The position numbers and the translations under genes were made by a program. From NCBI RefSeq assembly GCF_003852425.1, contig NZ_QAJN01000001.1, forward strand, positions 186,001 to 250,000: a DNA stretch of 64,000 nucleotides, read 5' to 3'. The DNA comes from Paucibacter sp. KBW04 (GTDB lineage: Bacteria > Pseudomonadota > Gammaproteobacteria > Burkholderiales > Burkholderiaceae_C). The notes beneath the pieces were generated by a model, which was not told where the DNA came from, did not search any database, and saw only the letters and a program-made list of their open reading frames with translations. Of the stretch, positions 51,520 to 63,217 are shown piece after piece (position 1 is the stretch's first letter; the number at the start of each line of letters is the position of its first letter).

Positions 51520-52851
51520 ATGACCGAAGTTCAAACACAGCAAAAGAAGTTGCCCCAACTCCAAGCAGTCAAGGGCATGAACGACATCCTGCCGCCGGAC
51601 TCGGCGAGCTGGGAATGGCTGGAAGCCAAGATGCGCAGCGTGCTGCAGCGCTATGGCTATGCCAATGTGCGTACTCCCATCGTCGAGCCCACCGCCTTGT
51701 TTGTGCGCGGCATCGGCGAGGTGACCGACATTGTTGAGAAGGAGATGTACGCCTTCGAGGACCGGGCCGACAAGCACGGCCAGGCCGAGCATCTGGCCCT
51801 GCGCCCCGAGATGACCGCGGGCGTGGTGCGGGCCATGATCGAGCACTCGTTCTTGCGCGACTCGGGCCGCCGCCTCTATTACTTCGGCCCCATGTTCCGG
51901 CGCGAGAAGCCGCAAAAGGGCCGTTACCGCCAGTTCCACCAGATGGGCGTGGAAGCCCTGGGCTTTGCCGGCCCGGACATCGATGCCGAGGTGATTTTGA
52001 TGGGCTCGCGCCTGCTGCGCGAACTGGGCCTGATCGATGGCGAGCATGTCAGCCTGGAGCTGAACTGCCTGGGTGAAGTGGCCGAACGCCGCGCCCACCG
52101 CGAGGCCTTGATCGCCTATCTGGAACAGCACAAGGACTCGCTGGACGAAGACAGCCAGCGCCGCCTCTACACCAACCCCTTGCGCGTGCTGGACACCAAG
52201 AACCCGGCCCTGCAAGCCATGGCCAATGGCGCCCCCAAGTTGCTGGACTTCTTGGGTGAGGCCTCGCTGGCCCACTTCATGGGCGTGCGGGCGATTCTGG
52301 ATGCGGCTGGTGTGGCCTACCGCATCAACCCCCGCCTGGTGCGCGGCCTGGACTATTACAACCTGACCGTGTTCGAGTGGGTCACCGACAAACTGGGCTC
52401 GCAAGGCACGGTCTGCGGCGGCGGCCGCTACGACGGTCTGATCGAGCAGCTGGGCGGCAAGGCCGCACCGGCGGTTGGCTTCGGCATGGGGATTGAGCGC
52501 ATGTTGCTGCTGCTGGAGGAGGTGAGCCTGCTGCCCGCCGCGCCCACGCCGCATGCCTATGCCATCGTGCCCTCCGCCCAGGGCTTGCCCCAGGTGATGG
52601 TGGCCCTGGAAGGCCTGCGCGCCGCCGGTGTGACGGTTGTCTTGCACCCAGGTCAAAGCAGCATGAAGTCGCAGTTCAAGAAGGCCGATGCCAGCGGCGC
52701 GGCCTTTGCGCTGATCTTCGGCGAGGACGAGCTGGACCAGGGCTTGGTGGCCGTCAAGCCCTTGCGTGCCAGCCCTGAGGCGAGCACGGAGCAGTTCACC
52801 CGTGACCTGGCCCATGTTTCGGATTGGGCGGCCGAGCTGCTCAACGCATAA
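51520..52851 (+). CDS. hisS: Histidyl-tRNA synthetase
   Basis: The 443-residue class II synthetase shows [12 protein letters not shown], motif 2 [19 protein letters not shown], the HisRS-specific [15 protein letters not shown] and motif 3 [17 protein letters not shown]-terminal anticodon-binding domain follows. It charges tRNA-His. The ATG at 51520 is preferred to the TTG directly before it. A second HisRS-like protein, HisZ, is encoded at 60606. Confidence 0.97.
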   Translation: MTEVQTQQKKLPQLQAVKGMNDILPPDSASWEWLEAKMRSVLQRYGYANVRTPIVEPTALFVRGIGEVTDIVEKEMYAFEDRADKHGQAEHLALRPEMTAGVVRAMIEHSFLRDSGRRLYYFGPMFRREKPQKGRYRQFHQMGVEALGFAGPDIDAEVILMGSRLLRELGLIDGEHVSLELNCLGEVAERRAHREALIAYLEQHKDSLDEDSQRRLYTNPLRVLDTKNPALQAMANGAPKLLDFLGEASLAHFMGVRAILDAAGVAYRINPRLVRGLDYYNLTVFEWVTDKLGSQGTVCGGGRYDGLIEQLGGKAAPAVGFGMGIERMLLLLEEVSLLPAAPTPHAYAIVPSAQGLPQVMVALEGLRAAGVTVVLHPGQSSMKSQFKKADASGAAFALIFGEDELDQGLVAVKPLRASPEASTEQFTRDLAHVSDWAAELLNA

Positions 52852-52919
52852 TCGCGGGCGCCGGGTTGATCCCAGCCCGGCGCTCCATTCATTTCGCTAA
52901 TCCAAAGAATCTGTCATCC

Positions 52920-53600
52920 ATGGCGTCGCATCTCGATCTCGAAGAACAAGAACAGTTAGACCAGCTGAAGGCTTTTTGGAAGCGCTGGGGCAATCTGATT
53001 ACCTGGGTGCTGACCCTGGTGCTGGCCAGCTACGCGGCCTGGACGGGCTGGAACTGGTGGCAACGCGACCAGTCCATCAAGGCCGCGGCCATGTATGACG
53101 AGCTGGACCGCGCGGTGCAGCAAAGCGATGCCGACAAGGCGGGCCGGGTCTTCGCCGACCTGAAGGAGCGCTTCCCCGGCACCAGCTACGCCGCCCAAGG
53201 TGCTTTGCAAGCCGCCAAGGCGCAGTTCGACAAGGGGCAGCTCGATGCGGCCCAAGCCAGCCTCGCCTGGGTGGCCGAGAAGGGCAATGAGTCCGAGTAC
53301 CGCGACATCGCCCGCCTGCGCCTGGCCGGCCTGCAGATGGATGCCAAGAAGTTTGATGAAGCCGCCAAGACCTTGGACGCCATCAAGTCCAGCGACTTTG
53401 CCGCTCTGCAAGCCGACCGCCGTGGCGATCTGTTCAAGCTGCAAGGCAAGCCGGACCTGGCCCGCGCCGAGTACCAAAAAGCCCATGCCGCCATGGACAA
53501 GACGCAGAACTATCGCCAACTGATCGAAGCCAAGCTGGCCACCCTGGGTGTGGCCCAGCCCGATGAAGCCGCATCAGCAAGCAAGGGAGCTGCCAAGTGA
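52920..53600 (+). CDS. YfgM-like TPR membrane protein (periplasmic ancillary translocon factor)
   Basis: The 226-residue protein has a cytosolic stretch (LDLEEQEQLDQLKAFWKRWGN), one membrane helix (LITWVLTLVLASYAAWTGWNWW) and a periplasmic TPR-like domain. This is the YfgM pattern. In E. coli YfgM joins PpiD at the Sec translocon. The order hisS-yfgM-bamB-der is conserved, and the stop overlaps the bamB GTG start by four bases. Confidence 0.88.
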   Translation: MASHLDLEEQEQLDQLKAFWKRWGNLITWVLTLVLASYAAWTGWNWWQRDQSIKAAAMYDELDRAVQQSDADKAGRVFADLKERFPGTSYAAQGALQAAKAQFDKGQLDAAQASLAWVAEKGNESEYRDIARLRLAGLQMDAKKFDEAAKTLDAIKSSDFAALQADRRGDLFKLQGKPDLARAEYQKAHAAMDKTQNYRQLIEAKLATLGVAQPDEAASASKGAAK

Positions 53601-54733
53601 GGGCCCGCTCTTCGGTCCTGACCGGCGCCCTAGTGCTGGCGGGCAGCTTGATGCTGTCGGCCTGCTCGCTGTTCGGCTCAAACTCGGCCACCAAGCCCGC
53701 CGCGCTGGAGCAGCTGACGCCCGCCATCGCTGGCCGGGTGGTGTGGGAGTCGCGCCTCGATAGCGTGCAATTCCCCCTGTCCATCGCCGCCGTAGGTGAG
53801 CAGTTTGTGGTGGCGGGCAGCGATGGTGTGGTCACCTCTCTGCTGGCCACTAACGGCAAGCCGCAGTGGCGCGCCGATGTGGGCCAGAAGCTTGCCGCCG
53901 GCGTGGGCAGCGATGGCCGCTTTGCCGCCGTCGTCACCCGTAATAGCGAGTTGGTGGTCTTGGATGCCGGCAAGACCGTCTGGCGCAAGACCTTGTCCAC
54001 GCCCGTGATCGCTGCGCCCCTGGTGGCGGGTGAGCGGGTGTTTGTTTTGACGGTCGACCGTCAGGTCCTGGCCTTTGACGCGCTGGACGGTCACAAGCTG
54101 TGGGAAATGCGTCGCCCCGGCGACGCCCTGACCCTGGCGCAGGCCGGCGTCATCGGCGCCTATAAAGACACCCTCATCGTTGGCCAAGGCCCGCGCCTGA
54201 CCGGTGTTGATCCTCTCAAGGGCACCGTGCGCTGGGAAGCCAGTGTGGCCAATCCGCGCGGTACCAATGAGGTGGAGCGCCTGGCCGATCTGGTCGGCCC
54301 CATGTTGCGCAGCGGCGAGCTGCTGTGCGCGCGCGCCTTCCAGTCCGCTGTGGGCTGCGTGAACGCCGACCGCGGCGTGGCTCAATGGAGCCGCAATGTG
54401 GGCGGCATCAACGGCGTGGGCGGAGATGCGAAAATCGTCGTCGGCGGCGACGCCTCCGATCGCTTGACTGCCTGGAATGCCGCTAACGGTGAAGTCAATT
54501 GGACGGCCGAGCAGTTCCAGAACCGCCGCCTCAGCGCCCCCCTGGTTCAGGGTGCCACCGTCCTGGTGGGCGACTTTGAAGGCTATGTGCATTTCCTCAA
54601 TCGCGACACGGGCAAGACCCAGCTGCGTTTGAGCACCGACGGTTCGGCCATAGCGGCCGCACCGGTGGCCCTGGGCACCACGGTGCTGGTGGCCACACGC
54701 AAGGGCGGCTTGTTTGCCCTGCGACCCGAGTAA
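53597..54733 (+). CDS. bamB: Outer membrane assembly lipoprotein BamB
   Basis: The 378-residue protein has a GTG start in a GTGA overlap and a lipoprotein signal (VLAGSLMLSAC). PQQ-like beta-propeller repeats follow, for example KPQWRADVGQKLAAGVG, HKLWEMRRPGD and GVAQWSRNVGGINGVGGD. It is an accessory BAM subunit working with BamA and with BamD, encoded at 41071-41865. A possible hairpin terminator follows before der. Confidence 0.95.
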   Translation: MRARSSVLTGALVLAGSLMLSACSLFGSNSATKPAALEQLTPAIAGRVVWESRLDSVQFPLSIAAVGEQFVVAGSDGVVTSLLATNGKPQWRADVGQKLAAGVGSDGRFAAVVTRNSELVVLDAGKTVWRKTLSTPVIAAPLVAGERVFVLTVDRQVLAFDALDGHKLWEMRRPGDALTLAQAGVIGAYKDTLIVGQGPRLTGVDPLKGTVRWEASVANPRGTNEVERLADLVGPMLRSGELLCARAFQSAVGCVNADRGVAQWSRNVGGINGVGGDAKIVVGGDASDRLTAWNAANGEVNWTAEQFQNRRLSAPLVQGATVLVGDFEGYVHFLNRDTGKTQLRLSTDGSAIAAAPVALGTTVLVATRKGGLFALRPE

Positions 54734-54737
54734 AGAG

Positions 54738-54764
54738 GGCCGGGCCGGAACTCCTCCGCCGGCC
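54738..54764 (+). terminator. Weak hairpin between bamB and der
   Basis: GGCCGG (54738-54743) can pair with CCGGCC (54759-54764), followed by TTGTCCTT. It may attenuate rather than end transcription into der. Confidence 0.4.
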
Positions 54765-54808
54765 TTGTCCTTGCAGTACCTTTTTTGCTTTACGAGAAGA
54801 ACAACAAT

Positions 54809-56146
54809 ATGAAACCAGTCATCGCCCTTGTCGGACGTCCCAATGTGGGCAAGTCCACCCTGTTCAACCGGATGACCAAGAGCCGGGACGCCATCGTGGC
54901 CGACTTCGCGGGTCTGACCCGCGACCGCCACTACGGCGACGGCCGTCTGGGCAACCGCGAGTTCATCGTTATCGATACCGGTGGCTTTGAGCCTGACAGC
55001 ACCACAGGCATCGTCAAGGAGATGGCCAAGCAGACGCGTCAGGCCGTGGCCGAGGCGGATGCGGTGATTTTTGTGGTCGATGTGCGTCTGGGTTTGTCCG
55101 CCCATGACTCCGACATCGCCCGCTATCTGCGTCAGGCGAACAAGCGCGTCTTCGTGGCCGTCAACAAGGCCGAGGGCATGACCGAGTCGCCCTTGCTGGC
55201 CGAGTTCCACGAGTTGGGCATGGGCGAGCCTCATCCCATCTCGGCCGCACACGGCCAAGGCATTCGAAGCCTGCTGGACGCGGTGCTGGAGCCCTTCGAG
55301 TTTGAAGAGGGCGACGAGATTGCCGATGGTGCGCCCGATGGCGTGATCCGGCTGGCCGTGGCCGGCCGCCCCAATGTGGGCAAGAGCACGCTGATCAACA
55401 CCTGGCTGGGTGAAGAGCGCCTGGTGGCCTTCGACATGCCCGGCACCACGCGCGATGCGATCTCGGTGGATTTCGAGCGCAATGGCCAGAAGTTCCAGCT
55501 GATCGACACGGCGGGTCTGCGCCGCAAGGGCAAGGTCTTTGAGGCCATCGAGAAGTTCTCGGTGGTCAAGACCTTGCAGGCGATTGCCGATGCCAATGTC
55601 GTGCTGCTCTTGCTGGATGCAACCCAGGGCGTGTCCGACCAAGACGCGCATATTGCGGGTTACATCCTGGAAAGCGGTCGCGCTGTGGTGCTGGCCGTCA
55701 ATAAATGGGATGCCATCGACAGCTATCAGCGTGAGCAGCTGCAGCGCTCCATCGAGCAGCGTCTGGCCTTCATGAAGTTTGCGCCCATCCACAATATCTC
55801 GGCCCTGAAGCGTCAAGGTCTGGGGCCCTTGTGGGGCGCGCTGGCGGATGCTTACTCATCGGCCTACAAGAAGATGACCACGCCGGTGCTGACCCGCCTG
55901 ATCCAGGAAGCGGTCGAGCACCAAACGCCCAAACGCAGCGGACACTTCCGCCCCAAGCTGCGTTACGCCCACCAGGGCGGCATGAACCCACCGCTGGTGA
56001 TCGTGCACGGCAATTCGCTGGAAGGTGTGACCGAGGTCTACAAGCGCTATCTGGAGGGCCGCATCCGCGCCCACTACAAACTGGTCGGCACGCCCATGCG
56101 TATCGAGATGCGCTCCTCGAAGAATCCTTTCGACGACAAGGACTGA
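54809..56146 (+). CDS. der: Ribosome assembly GTPase Der (EngA)
   Basis: The 445-residue protein has two tandem GTPase domains: [12 protein letters not shown] with DTGGF, and [12 protein letters not shown] with [10 protein letters not shown] and NKWD. A C-terminal KH-like domain follows ([21 protein letters not shown]). This double-G layout is unique to Der, which acts in 50S maturation. The start at 54809 begins MKPVIALVG. hfq follows after 95 bases that include a CACAGGG/CCCTGTG inverted repeat (56161-56189) with no T-tract. Confidence 0.98.
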   Translation: MKPVIALVGRPNVGKSTLFNRMTKSRDAIVADFAGLTRDRHYGDGRLGNREFIVIDTGGFEPDSTTGIVKEMAKQTRQAVAEADAVIFVVDVRLGLSAHDSDIARYLRQANKRVFVAVNKAEGMTESPLLAEFHELGMGEPHPISAAHGQGIRSLLDAVLEPFEFEEGDEIADGAPDGVIRLAVAGRPNVGKSTLINTWLGEERLVAFDMPGTTRDAISVDFERNGQKFQLIDTAGLRRKGKVFEAIEKFSVVKTLQAIADANVVLLLLDATQGVSDQDAHIAGYILESGRAVVLAVNKWDAIDSYQREQLQRSIEQRLAFMKFAPIHNISALKRQGLGPLWGALADAYSSAYKKMTTPVLTRLIQEAVEHQTPKRSGHFRPKLRYAHQGGMNPPLVIVHGNSLEGVTEVYKRYLEGRIRAHYKLVGTPMRIEMRSSKNPFDDKD

Positions 56147-56241
56147 CTCTAACTCCTCATCACAGGGCCGCACGCCCTGCGACCCTGTGTTAAGGTGGAT
56201 CCCGTATCCCTCTCAATCCCTCTCACAACACGGAGCATATC

Positions 56242-56487
56242 GTGAGCAATAAAGGCCAACTCCTGCAAGACCCCTTCCTGAACCTGCTGCGCAAAGAGCA
56301 TGTTCCGGTCTCCATCTACTTGGTCAACGGCATCAAGTTGCAAGGCCATATCGAATCCTTCGATCAGTACGTTGTGTTGTTGCGCAATACCGTCACTCAG
56401 ATGGTTTACAAGCACGCCATCTCGACGGTCGTGCCGGGTCGTGCCGTGAACTTCCATACGGCTGACGCTGCGGACGACGCAGCCTGA
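56242..56487 (+). CDS. hfq: RNA chaperone Hfq
   Basis: The 81-residue protein has Sm1 ([40 protein letters not shown] in pieces) and the Sm2 signature [12 protein letters not shown]. It has a short acidic C-terminus. It forms a hexamer that pairs small RNAs with mRNAs. The start is GTG, behind CGGAGCATATC. The order hfq-hflX-hflK-hflC is conserved. Confidence 0.98.
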   Translation: MSNKGQLLQDPFLNLLRKEHVPVSIYLVNGIKLQGHIESFDQYVVLLRNTVTQMVYKHAISTVVPGRAVNFHTADAADDAA

Positions 56488-56633
56488 TAGGCATTGCGGG
56501 CGATGTGTGCCACCCGGGCTTTTCCAAGGCAGCGCTCAACAGGCTGATCGGAAGAAAGGTTCGGGGGCTCTTGAATGCCGGGTTGAATCAAAGTACTTGA
56601 TTTCAACCCAACCAGCCCATCATTTGCTACACC

Positions 56634-57959
56634 TTGAGTTCTTCCCCTATCTCTCATCTCTCTTCCGCGACGCCGCCCTCTGAGGCGGCGCGCGCCATTC
56701 TCGTCGGCGTTGATTTCGGCCGCAGCAACAAGTCGGTGGGCAGTTTTGACCCCACGCTGGACGAGCTGGCTTTGTTGGCCGAATCGGCCGGCGACACGCC
56801 GGTGGCTCGCGTCATCGCACGCCGCCAGGCTCCCGATGCCGCTTTGTTTGTCGGTTCGGGCAAGGCCGATGAAATCAAGCTGCTGGTGCAGGCCCACCAG
56901 GCGCACACCGTGCTTTTCGATCAGGCGATCTCGCCCGCGCAGCAGCGCAATCTGGAGCGAGTGCTGGGCGTGCCGGTGGCCGATCGCACGGCCCTGATCC
57001 TTGAGATCTTTGCCGCGCGCGCCCAAAGCCATGAAGGCAAGCTGCAGGTCGAGCTGGCCAGGCTGCAATACCTGGCCACCCGCCTGGTGCGACGCTGGAG
57101 CCATTTGGAGCGCCAAAGCGGCGGCATCGGCATGCGTGGCGGCCCAGGTGAGGCGCAGATCGAGCTGGATCGCCGCATGATCGACGATCGCATCAAGACC
57201 ATCAAAGACAAGCTGAAGAAAGTGCAGCGCCAGCGCAGCACCCAGCAGCGTGCGCGCAGCCGCAACGGCGTGTTTCGCGTGTCCTTGGTGGGCTATACCA
57301 ATGCGGGCAAGTCCACGCTCTTCAATGCCTTGGTCAAGGCCCGGAGCTACGCGGCCGATCAACTCTTTGCCACGCTGGACACCACGACCCGCTCGCTCTA
57401 TCTGGAGCAGGCCGGCGCCAGCGTGTCGCTGTCGGACACGGTGGGCTTTATCCGCGATCTGCCGCACAAGCTGGTCGAAGCCTTCCGCGCCACGCTGCAA
57501 GAGGCGGCCGATGCCGATCTGCTGCTGCATGTGGTGGATGCCGCCTCACCGGTGCTGGATGAGCAGATGCTGGAAGTGGAGCGGGTGCTGGAGGAAATCG
57601 GCGCCGCCGACATTCCGCAAATCCTGGTCTACAACAAGCAAGACTTGCTCGAAGAGGACCAGCGTCCGCGCGAGCCCATGGACTGGCTGGAGCGCCCAGG
57701 CCAGGGCGGTGGCGGTGGCTTGCGGGTGCCGCGCGTCTTTGTCAGTTCCTTGGACGGCAGCGGCCTGGATTTGCTGCGTGAACAGATCGTCGTGGCTATG
57801 CAACGTGCGCCTGGCGACATCAATCCCCTTGCCAACGATCCGCGTGGCTTGAAAATCCAGGAGGCCCCCCCAGTTGAAGGGGGGGACTTCGAAACCGAAG
57901 AAAACCCCGGTGCTGTCTCGCCTGGCGAGGCCGCCGATTTACCGAAAACACAGGCATGA
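56634..57959 (+). CDS. hflX: GTPase HflX
   Basis: The 441-residue protein has the HflX N-terminal nucleotide-binding domain, the family-specific glycine-rich GGIGMRGGPGEAQIELDRR and a GTPase domain (GYTNAGKSTLFN, SDTVGFIRDLP, YNKQDLL). A C-terminal Pro/Glu tail follows. It splits or rescues stalled ribosomes. The only start that keeps the whole domain is TTG at 56634, with no clear ribosome-binding site in a 146-base gap after hfq. Its stop overlaps the hflK start (ATGA). Confidence 0.95.
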   Translation: MSSSPISHLSSATPPSEAARAILVGVDFGRSNKSVGSFDPTLDELALLAESAGDTPVARVIARRQAPDAALFVGSGKADEIKLLVQAHQAHTVLFDQAISPAQQRNLERVLGVPVADRTALILEIFAARAQSHEGKLQVELARLQYLATRLVRRWSHLERQSGGIGMRGGPGEAQIELDRRMIDDRIKTIKDKLKKVQRQRSTQQRARSRNGVFRVSLVGYTNAGKSTLFNALVKARSYAADQLFATLDTTTRSLYLEQAGASVSLSDTVGFIRDLPHKLVEAFRATLQEAADADLLLHVVDAASPVLDEQMLEVERVLEEIGAADIPQILVYNKQDLLEEDQRPREPMDWLERPGQGGGGGLRVPRVFVSSLDGSGLDLLREQIVVAMQRAPGDINPLANDPRGLKIQEAPPVEGGDFETEENPGAVSPGEAADLPKTQA

Positions 57960-59305
57960 GCATGAATACCTTTGAGCCCGTGAGCCGCGAGCGGCCGATG
58001 AAAAGCCCCGTTGGCGGGCAGATGAAGTCAGTGGCGGCCGCCGCGCAAGCCTTGGCCGCGGGCGCGCTGTTCAAGCTGATGCCCAGTGGCTGGCGTGCCG
58101 GTCGTTTGCTGAACAATGGCCGCAACGATGGCCCGCCCGATCTGGATGAGCTGTGGCGTGATTTCAATCGCAAGCTCTCCGGCATGTTTGGCGGCAAGGG
58201 CGGCGGCAATGACAACGGCGGCCCCAACCAAGGCGGCCCCAACAGCGGCGGCAACAACTTCCAGCCCGATATGAAGAGCGCCGGCATCGGCGCTGCGCTG
58301 ATCGGTGGCGTGGTCTTGCTGGGTTGGCTGGGCAGCGGCTTCTTCATCGTGCAAGAAGGCGAGCAGGGCGTGGTGACCTCCTTCGGCAAGTACAGCCGCA
58401 CGGTTGAAGCCGGTTTCCAATGGCGCCTGCCTTATCCCTTTCAGGCGGTTGAGGTCGTTTCGGTGACCCAGCTGCAGCAGGTGGAAGTGGGTCGTGCCGT
58501 CGTGGTGCCGGCCTCCGGCCTGCGTGACTCCTCCATGCTGACGCAGGATGAGAACATCGTCGACATCCGCTTCACCGTGCAATACACGCTTAAGAATGCC
58601 CGCGACTATCTGTTCGAGAATCGCAATCCCAACGAAGCCGTGGTGTTGGCGGCGGAGTCTGCCGTGCGCGAGATCGTGGGTAAGAGCAAGATGGACTCGG
58701 TCTTGTATGAACAGCGTGATGCCATCGCGGTGGATTTGGCTAAGTCGGTGCAGGCCCAGTTGGACAGACTGAAGACCGGCATCCTGGTCAATAGCGTCAA
58801 TGTGCAGAACGTGGCGCCGCCCGAGCAGGTGCAGGCCGCGTTTGACGATGCCTTCAAGGCCGGCGCCGACCGTGAGCGCCTGAAGAACGAAGGCCAGGCT
58901 TACGCCAATGATGTGATCCCCAAGGCCCAAGGTACTTCGGCCCGTTTGATCGAGGAAGCCGAGGGCTACAAGTCCCGCGTGGTCTCGCAAGCCGAGGGTG
59001 ATGCGCAGCGCTTCAAGAGCGTCTTGGCCGAGTATCAGAAGGCGCCCGCGGTCACGCGTGATCGCCTCTATATCGACACCATGCAGCAGGTTTACTCCAA
59101 TGTCAGCAAGGTGATGGTGGACAGCCGCAGCGGCTCCAATCTGCTGTATTTGCCCTTGGACAAGCTGATTCAGCAGACCGGTGCGGGCAATGTCACCGTG
59201 ACCGCGACCCAGCCCACACCGGTGCAGCCGGAAAGCCCGGCGCCCAGCACCGGTAGTAACGACATTCGCTCCCGCGACGGCCTGCGCAGCCGCGACGGAC
59301 GCTGA
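57956..59305 (+). CDS. hflK: FtsH protease modulator HflK
   Basis: The 449-residue protein has a Gly/Asn-rich cytosolic N-terminus (GGNDNGGPNQGGPNSGGN), one membrane helix (GAALIGGVVLLGWLGSGFFIV) and an SPFH/band-7 domain in the periplasm. VRDSS-type turns and KSRVVSQAEGDAQRF close the domain. With HflC it forms the large HflKC cage around FtsH. hflC follows after 20 bases. Confidence 0.97.
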   Translation: MSMNTFEPVSRERPMKSPVGGQMKSVAAAAQALAAGALFKLMPSGWRAGRLLNNGRNDGPPDLDELWRDFNRKLSGMFGGKGGGNDNGGPNQGGPNSGGNNFQPDMKSAGIGAALIGGVVLLGWLGSGFFIVQEGEQGVVTSFGKYSRTVEAGFQWRLPYPFQAVEVVSVTQLQQVEVGRAVVVPASGLRDSSMLTQDENIVDIRFTVQYTLKNARDYLFENRNPNEAVVLAAESAVREIVGKSKMDSVLYEQRDAIAVDLAKSVQAQLDRLKTGILVNSVNVQNVAPPEQVQAAFDDAFKAGADRERLKNEGQAYANDVIPKAQGTSARLIEEAEGYKSRVVSQAEGDAQRFKSVLAEYQKAPAVTRDRLYIDTMQQVYSNVSKVMVDSRSGSNLLYLPLDKLIQQTGAGNVTVTATQPTPVQPESPAPSTGSNDIRSRDGLRSRDGR

Positions 59306-59325
59306 AGAATCCGGGAGAAATTTCA

Positions 59326-60219
59326 ATGAATCGTCTTGCTGCCATTGCCGTTGGCGTCCTTATTGCATTCATGGTGGCCAGCTCTACGCTGTTCATCCTG
59401 GATCAACGCCAGTTCGCCGTTGTCTACTCTTTGGGTGAGATCAAGGAAGTTGTGACCGAGCCCGGTCTCAAGTTCAAGATGCCGCCGCCGCTGCAAAACG
59501 TGGTCTTCCTGGACCGCCGTGTGCAGACCCTGGACAGCCCCGAGTCGCGCCCCATCTTTACCGCCGAGAAGAAGACCCTGGTCATCGACTGGCTGGTGAA
59601 ATGGCGTGTGGCCGAGCCTCGCCAGTTCATCCGCAATAACGGCGCCAATATGCGTAACGTTGAAAATCGACTGAGCCCGGTGGTGCAGGCCGCCTTCAAC
59701 GAAGAAGTCACCAAGCGCACCGTCTTGGCCGTGCTGGCTACCGAGCGTGAGAAGGTGATGAACGATGTGCGTGCTCGTCTGGTCGACGAGGCCAAGCAGT
59801 TCGGTATCGAAATCCTGGACGTGCGCATCAAGCGGGTGGACTTCGCCGCCAATATCACCGACTCGGTCTACAATCGCATGAAGTCCGAGCGTTTGCGCGT
59901 GGCCAATGAAGCCCGCTCCACCGGCGGCGCCGAAGGCGAAAAGATTCGCGCCGATGCCGATCGTCAGCGCGAAGTGATCGTGGCCGAAGCCTATCGCGAT
60001 GCGCAGAAGATCAAGGGTGAGGGTGATGCCAAGGCGTCCGCCATCTACGCCGAGTCCTTCGGTCGTGACCCGCAATTCGCGCAGTTCTATCGCTCGCTGG
60101 AAGCCTATCGTTCCACCTTCCGCAACAAGTCGGATGTGATGGTGCTGGACCCCAACAGCGAGTTCTTCAAGGCCATGCGTGGCAATAGCGCCGCGCCCGC
60201 TGCCCCAGCGCGCAAATAA
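59326..60219 (+). CDS. hflC: FtsH protease modulator HflC
   Basis: The 297-residue protein has one N-terminal membrane helix (LAAIAVGVLIAFMVASSTLF) and an SPFH domain with FAVVYSLGEIKEVV, RVKRVD-like ILDVRIKRVDFAANI and ARSTGGAEGEKIRADADRQ. It is the HflK partner. GGGAGAAATTTCA precedes the ATG. DUF2065 and hisZ genes follow, as in many Burkholderiales. Confidence 0.97.
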   Translation: MNRLAAIAVGVLIAFMVASSTLFILDQRQFAVVYSLGEIKEVVTEPGLKFKMPPPLQNVVFLDRRVQTLDSPESRPIFTAEKKTLVIDWLVKWRVAEPRQFIRNNGANMRNVENRLSPVVQAAFNEEVTKRTVLAVLATEREKVMNDVRARLVDEAKQFGIEILDVRIKRVDFAANITDSVYNRMKSERLRVANEARSTGGAEGEKIRADADRQREVIVAEAYRDAQKIKGEGDAKASAIYAESFGRDPQFAQFYRSLEAYRSTFRNKSDVMVLDPNSEFFKAMRGNSAAPAAPARK

Positions 60220-60254
60220 GGTCTTGCGCATGAGCGAAGCCAAGGGGAGGGGCC

Positions 60255-60443
60255 GTGTCGTCTGATCAGATCTTCGCGGCCCTGGCCTTGATGCTGGTGA
60301 TCGAGGGCTTGCTGCCCTTGATCAACCCGACGCTGTGGCGCCAGGTCTTTGCTCGCATGCTGGCCATGACGGATGGACAGATCCGCTTCGTGGGTCTGTC
60401 CAGCATTCTGGCCGGCAGCCTGCTTTTGCTCTTCGCGCTTTGA
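60255..60443 (+). CDS. DUF2065 (YjeT-like) small membrane protein
   Basis: The 62-residue protein has two hydrophobic helices (IFAALALMLVIEGLLPLI and VGLSSILAGSLLLLFAL) around a short RQVFARMLAMTDGQIR loop, as in the YjeT family. The start is GTG behind the strong AAGGGGAGGGGCC. It always seems to travel with hflKC. Its function is unknown; a link with the HflKC-FtsH complex is only suggested by context. Confidence 0.85.
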   Translation: MSSDQIFAALALMLVIEGLLPLINPTLWRQVFARMLAMTDGQIRFVGLSSILAGSLLLLFAL

Positions 60444-60570
60444 ATTGACCTTGGCTTGATGCCTCGCTGAGGCGCGAATTGAGGCTCTGTCAAGCGCCTC
60501 TTGAGGGCCAAGTCTTGCCCGCGCGACGCCACGATCTGCTGTGGCCATCGGGTTTTTGATCGCGGCCCGG

Positions 60571-60576
60571 TACAAT
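60571..60576 (+). promoter_or_regulatory. -10 box of hisZ
   Basis: TACAAT, in the context GGTACAATGCCG, lies 29 bases before the hisZ ATG. It indicates that hisZ-purA has its own promoter after the hflKC group. Confidence 0.5.
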
Positions 60577-60605
60577 GCCGTTTTTAACCGCTTGCGAAAA
60601 TTCTC

Positions 60606-61769
60606 ATGGCCTCTGCTTGGTTGCTGCCCGAGCATCTCGCTGACGTACTGCCCTCCCAAGCGCGCCGCATCGAAGAGATGCGCCGTGAGTTGCTGGATAT
60701 GGCGCGCACCTATGGTTGCGAGTTGGTCATGCCTCCGCTGTTGGAGCATCTGGAGTCCTTGCTCTCCGGTGCCGGCCACGAGCTGGATTTGAAGACCTTC
60801 AAACTGGTCGATCAACTCTCCGGCCGCTCTCTTGGTCTGCGTGCGGATACGACGCCGCAGGTCGCGCGCATCGACGCTCACCTCTTGAACCGTGCCGGCG
60901 TGACCCGCCTGTGCTACTGCGGCCCGGTTGTGCATACCCGTCCTTCGGGTCTGCATGCCACCCGTGAGCCCTTGCAGTTCGGCGCCGAAATCTATGGCCA
61001 TGCAGGCCTGGAAGCCGACCTCGAGGTGCAGGAGATGGCCTTGGAAGTGGTGCGCCGCGCCGGCCTGAAAAACCCGACCCTGGATCTGGGCGATGCCCGT
61101 CTGGTGCGCGGTGTGCTGGGTGATGTGGCCTTGAGCCCCGCTGAATTGGAGGCGGTCATCGCGGCCCTGGCGACCAAGGATCCGGTGGCCTTGCAGGCCA
61201 TGGGCTCGGTCCTGCCGGCCGAGGTTTTGAGCGGCCTGCAGACCTTGCTGACCCTGTATGGCGGTGTCGAGGTGCTGGCGCAGGCGCGGGCCCAATTGCC
61301 GGCCCATCCTGCCATCCATGCGGCTCTGAATGATTTGCAATGGCTGGCCGAGCATCTGCAGCAGACTCACCCGGAGGTAAGTCTGAGCTTTGATCTGGCG
61401 GACCTGGTGGGCTATGCCTATTACAGCGGTGCGCGTTTTGCCCTGTATGCGGCCGGTTCCAGCGATGCCATCCTACGCGGTGGCCGTTATGACGAGGTGG
61501 GCGCCGTGTTTGGCCGGCGCCGCCCCGCCGTGGGCTTCAGCCTGGATCTGAAGACCTTGGTGGCCCTGACGCCCGACAAGGGTTTGCGCGCCGCCGTGCG
61601 TGCGCCCTGGGGTGGTGATGCCGCCCAGCGCGCGGCCGTGCGCGCCCTGCGTGAAGCAGGCGAGACGGTGGTGTGTGTGTTGCCTGGCCACGAGCATGAA
61701 GGCGACGAATTTGAGTGCGACCGCGAATTGCTGCGTGTCGGCCAAGAGTGGGTGCTGCGCGCGCTGTGA
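60606..61769 (+). CDS. hisZ: ATP phosphoribosyltransferase regulatory subunit HisZ
   Basis: The 387-residue protein resembles class II HisRS catalytic domains ([48 protein letters not shown]) but lacks the anticodon-binding domain and the full HisRS motifs. This is the HisZ pattern. It activates the short form of HisG in histidine biosynthesis; hisG is not in the window. purA follows after 41 bases. Confidence 0.95.
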   Translation: MASAWLLPEHLADVLPSQARRIEEMRRELLDMARTYGCELVMPPLLEHLESLLSGAGHELDLKTFKLVDQLSGRSLGLRADTTPQVARIDAHLLNRAGVTRLCYCGPVVHTRPSGLHATREPLQFGAEIYGHAGLEADLEVQEMALEVVRRAGLKNPTLDLGDARLVRGVLGDVALSPAELEAVIAALATKDPVALQAMGSVLPAEVLSGLQTLLTLYGGVEVLAQARAQLPAHPAIHAALNDLQWLAEHLQQTHPEVSLSFDLADLVGYAYYSGARFALYAAGSSDAILRGGRYDEVGAVFGRRRPAVGFSLDLKTLVALTPDKGLRAAVRAPWGGDAAQRAAVRALREAGETVVCVLPGHEHEGDEFECDRELLRVGQEWVLRAL

Positions 61770-61789
61770 AAGCGCGCCGGCTGCCCTGA

Positions 61790-63163
<1,374 letters not shown>

Positions 63164-63217
63164 GCCTCTGAGGCAAAGGTCGGCTGGCTTTTTCATACCA
63201 AACAGGAGTTCTTCACT

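Noticed and set aside
53678-55816. 712-codon minus-strand frame across bamB and der
   Set aside because: It spans two conserved genes on the other strand and the gap between them, and shows no domain.
56161-56189. CACAGGG/CCCTGTG inverted repeat between der and hfq
   Set aside because: The 15-base loop is long and no T-tract follows, so it is not called as a terminator.
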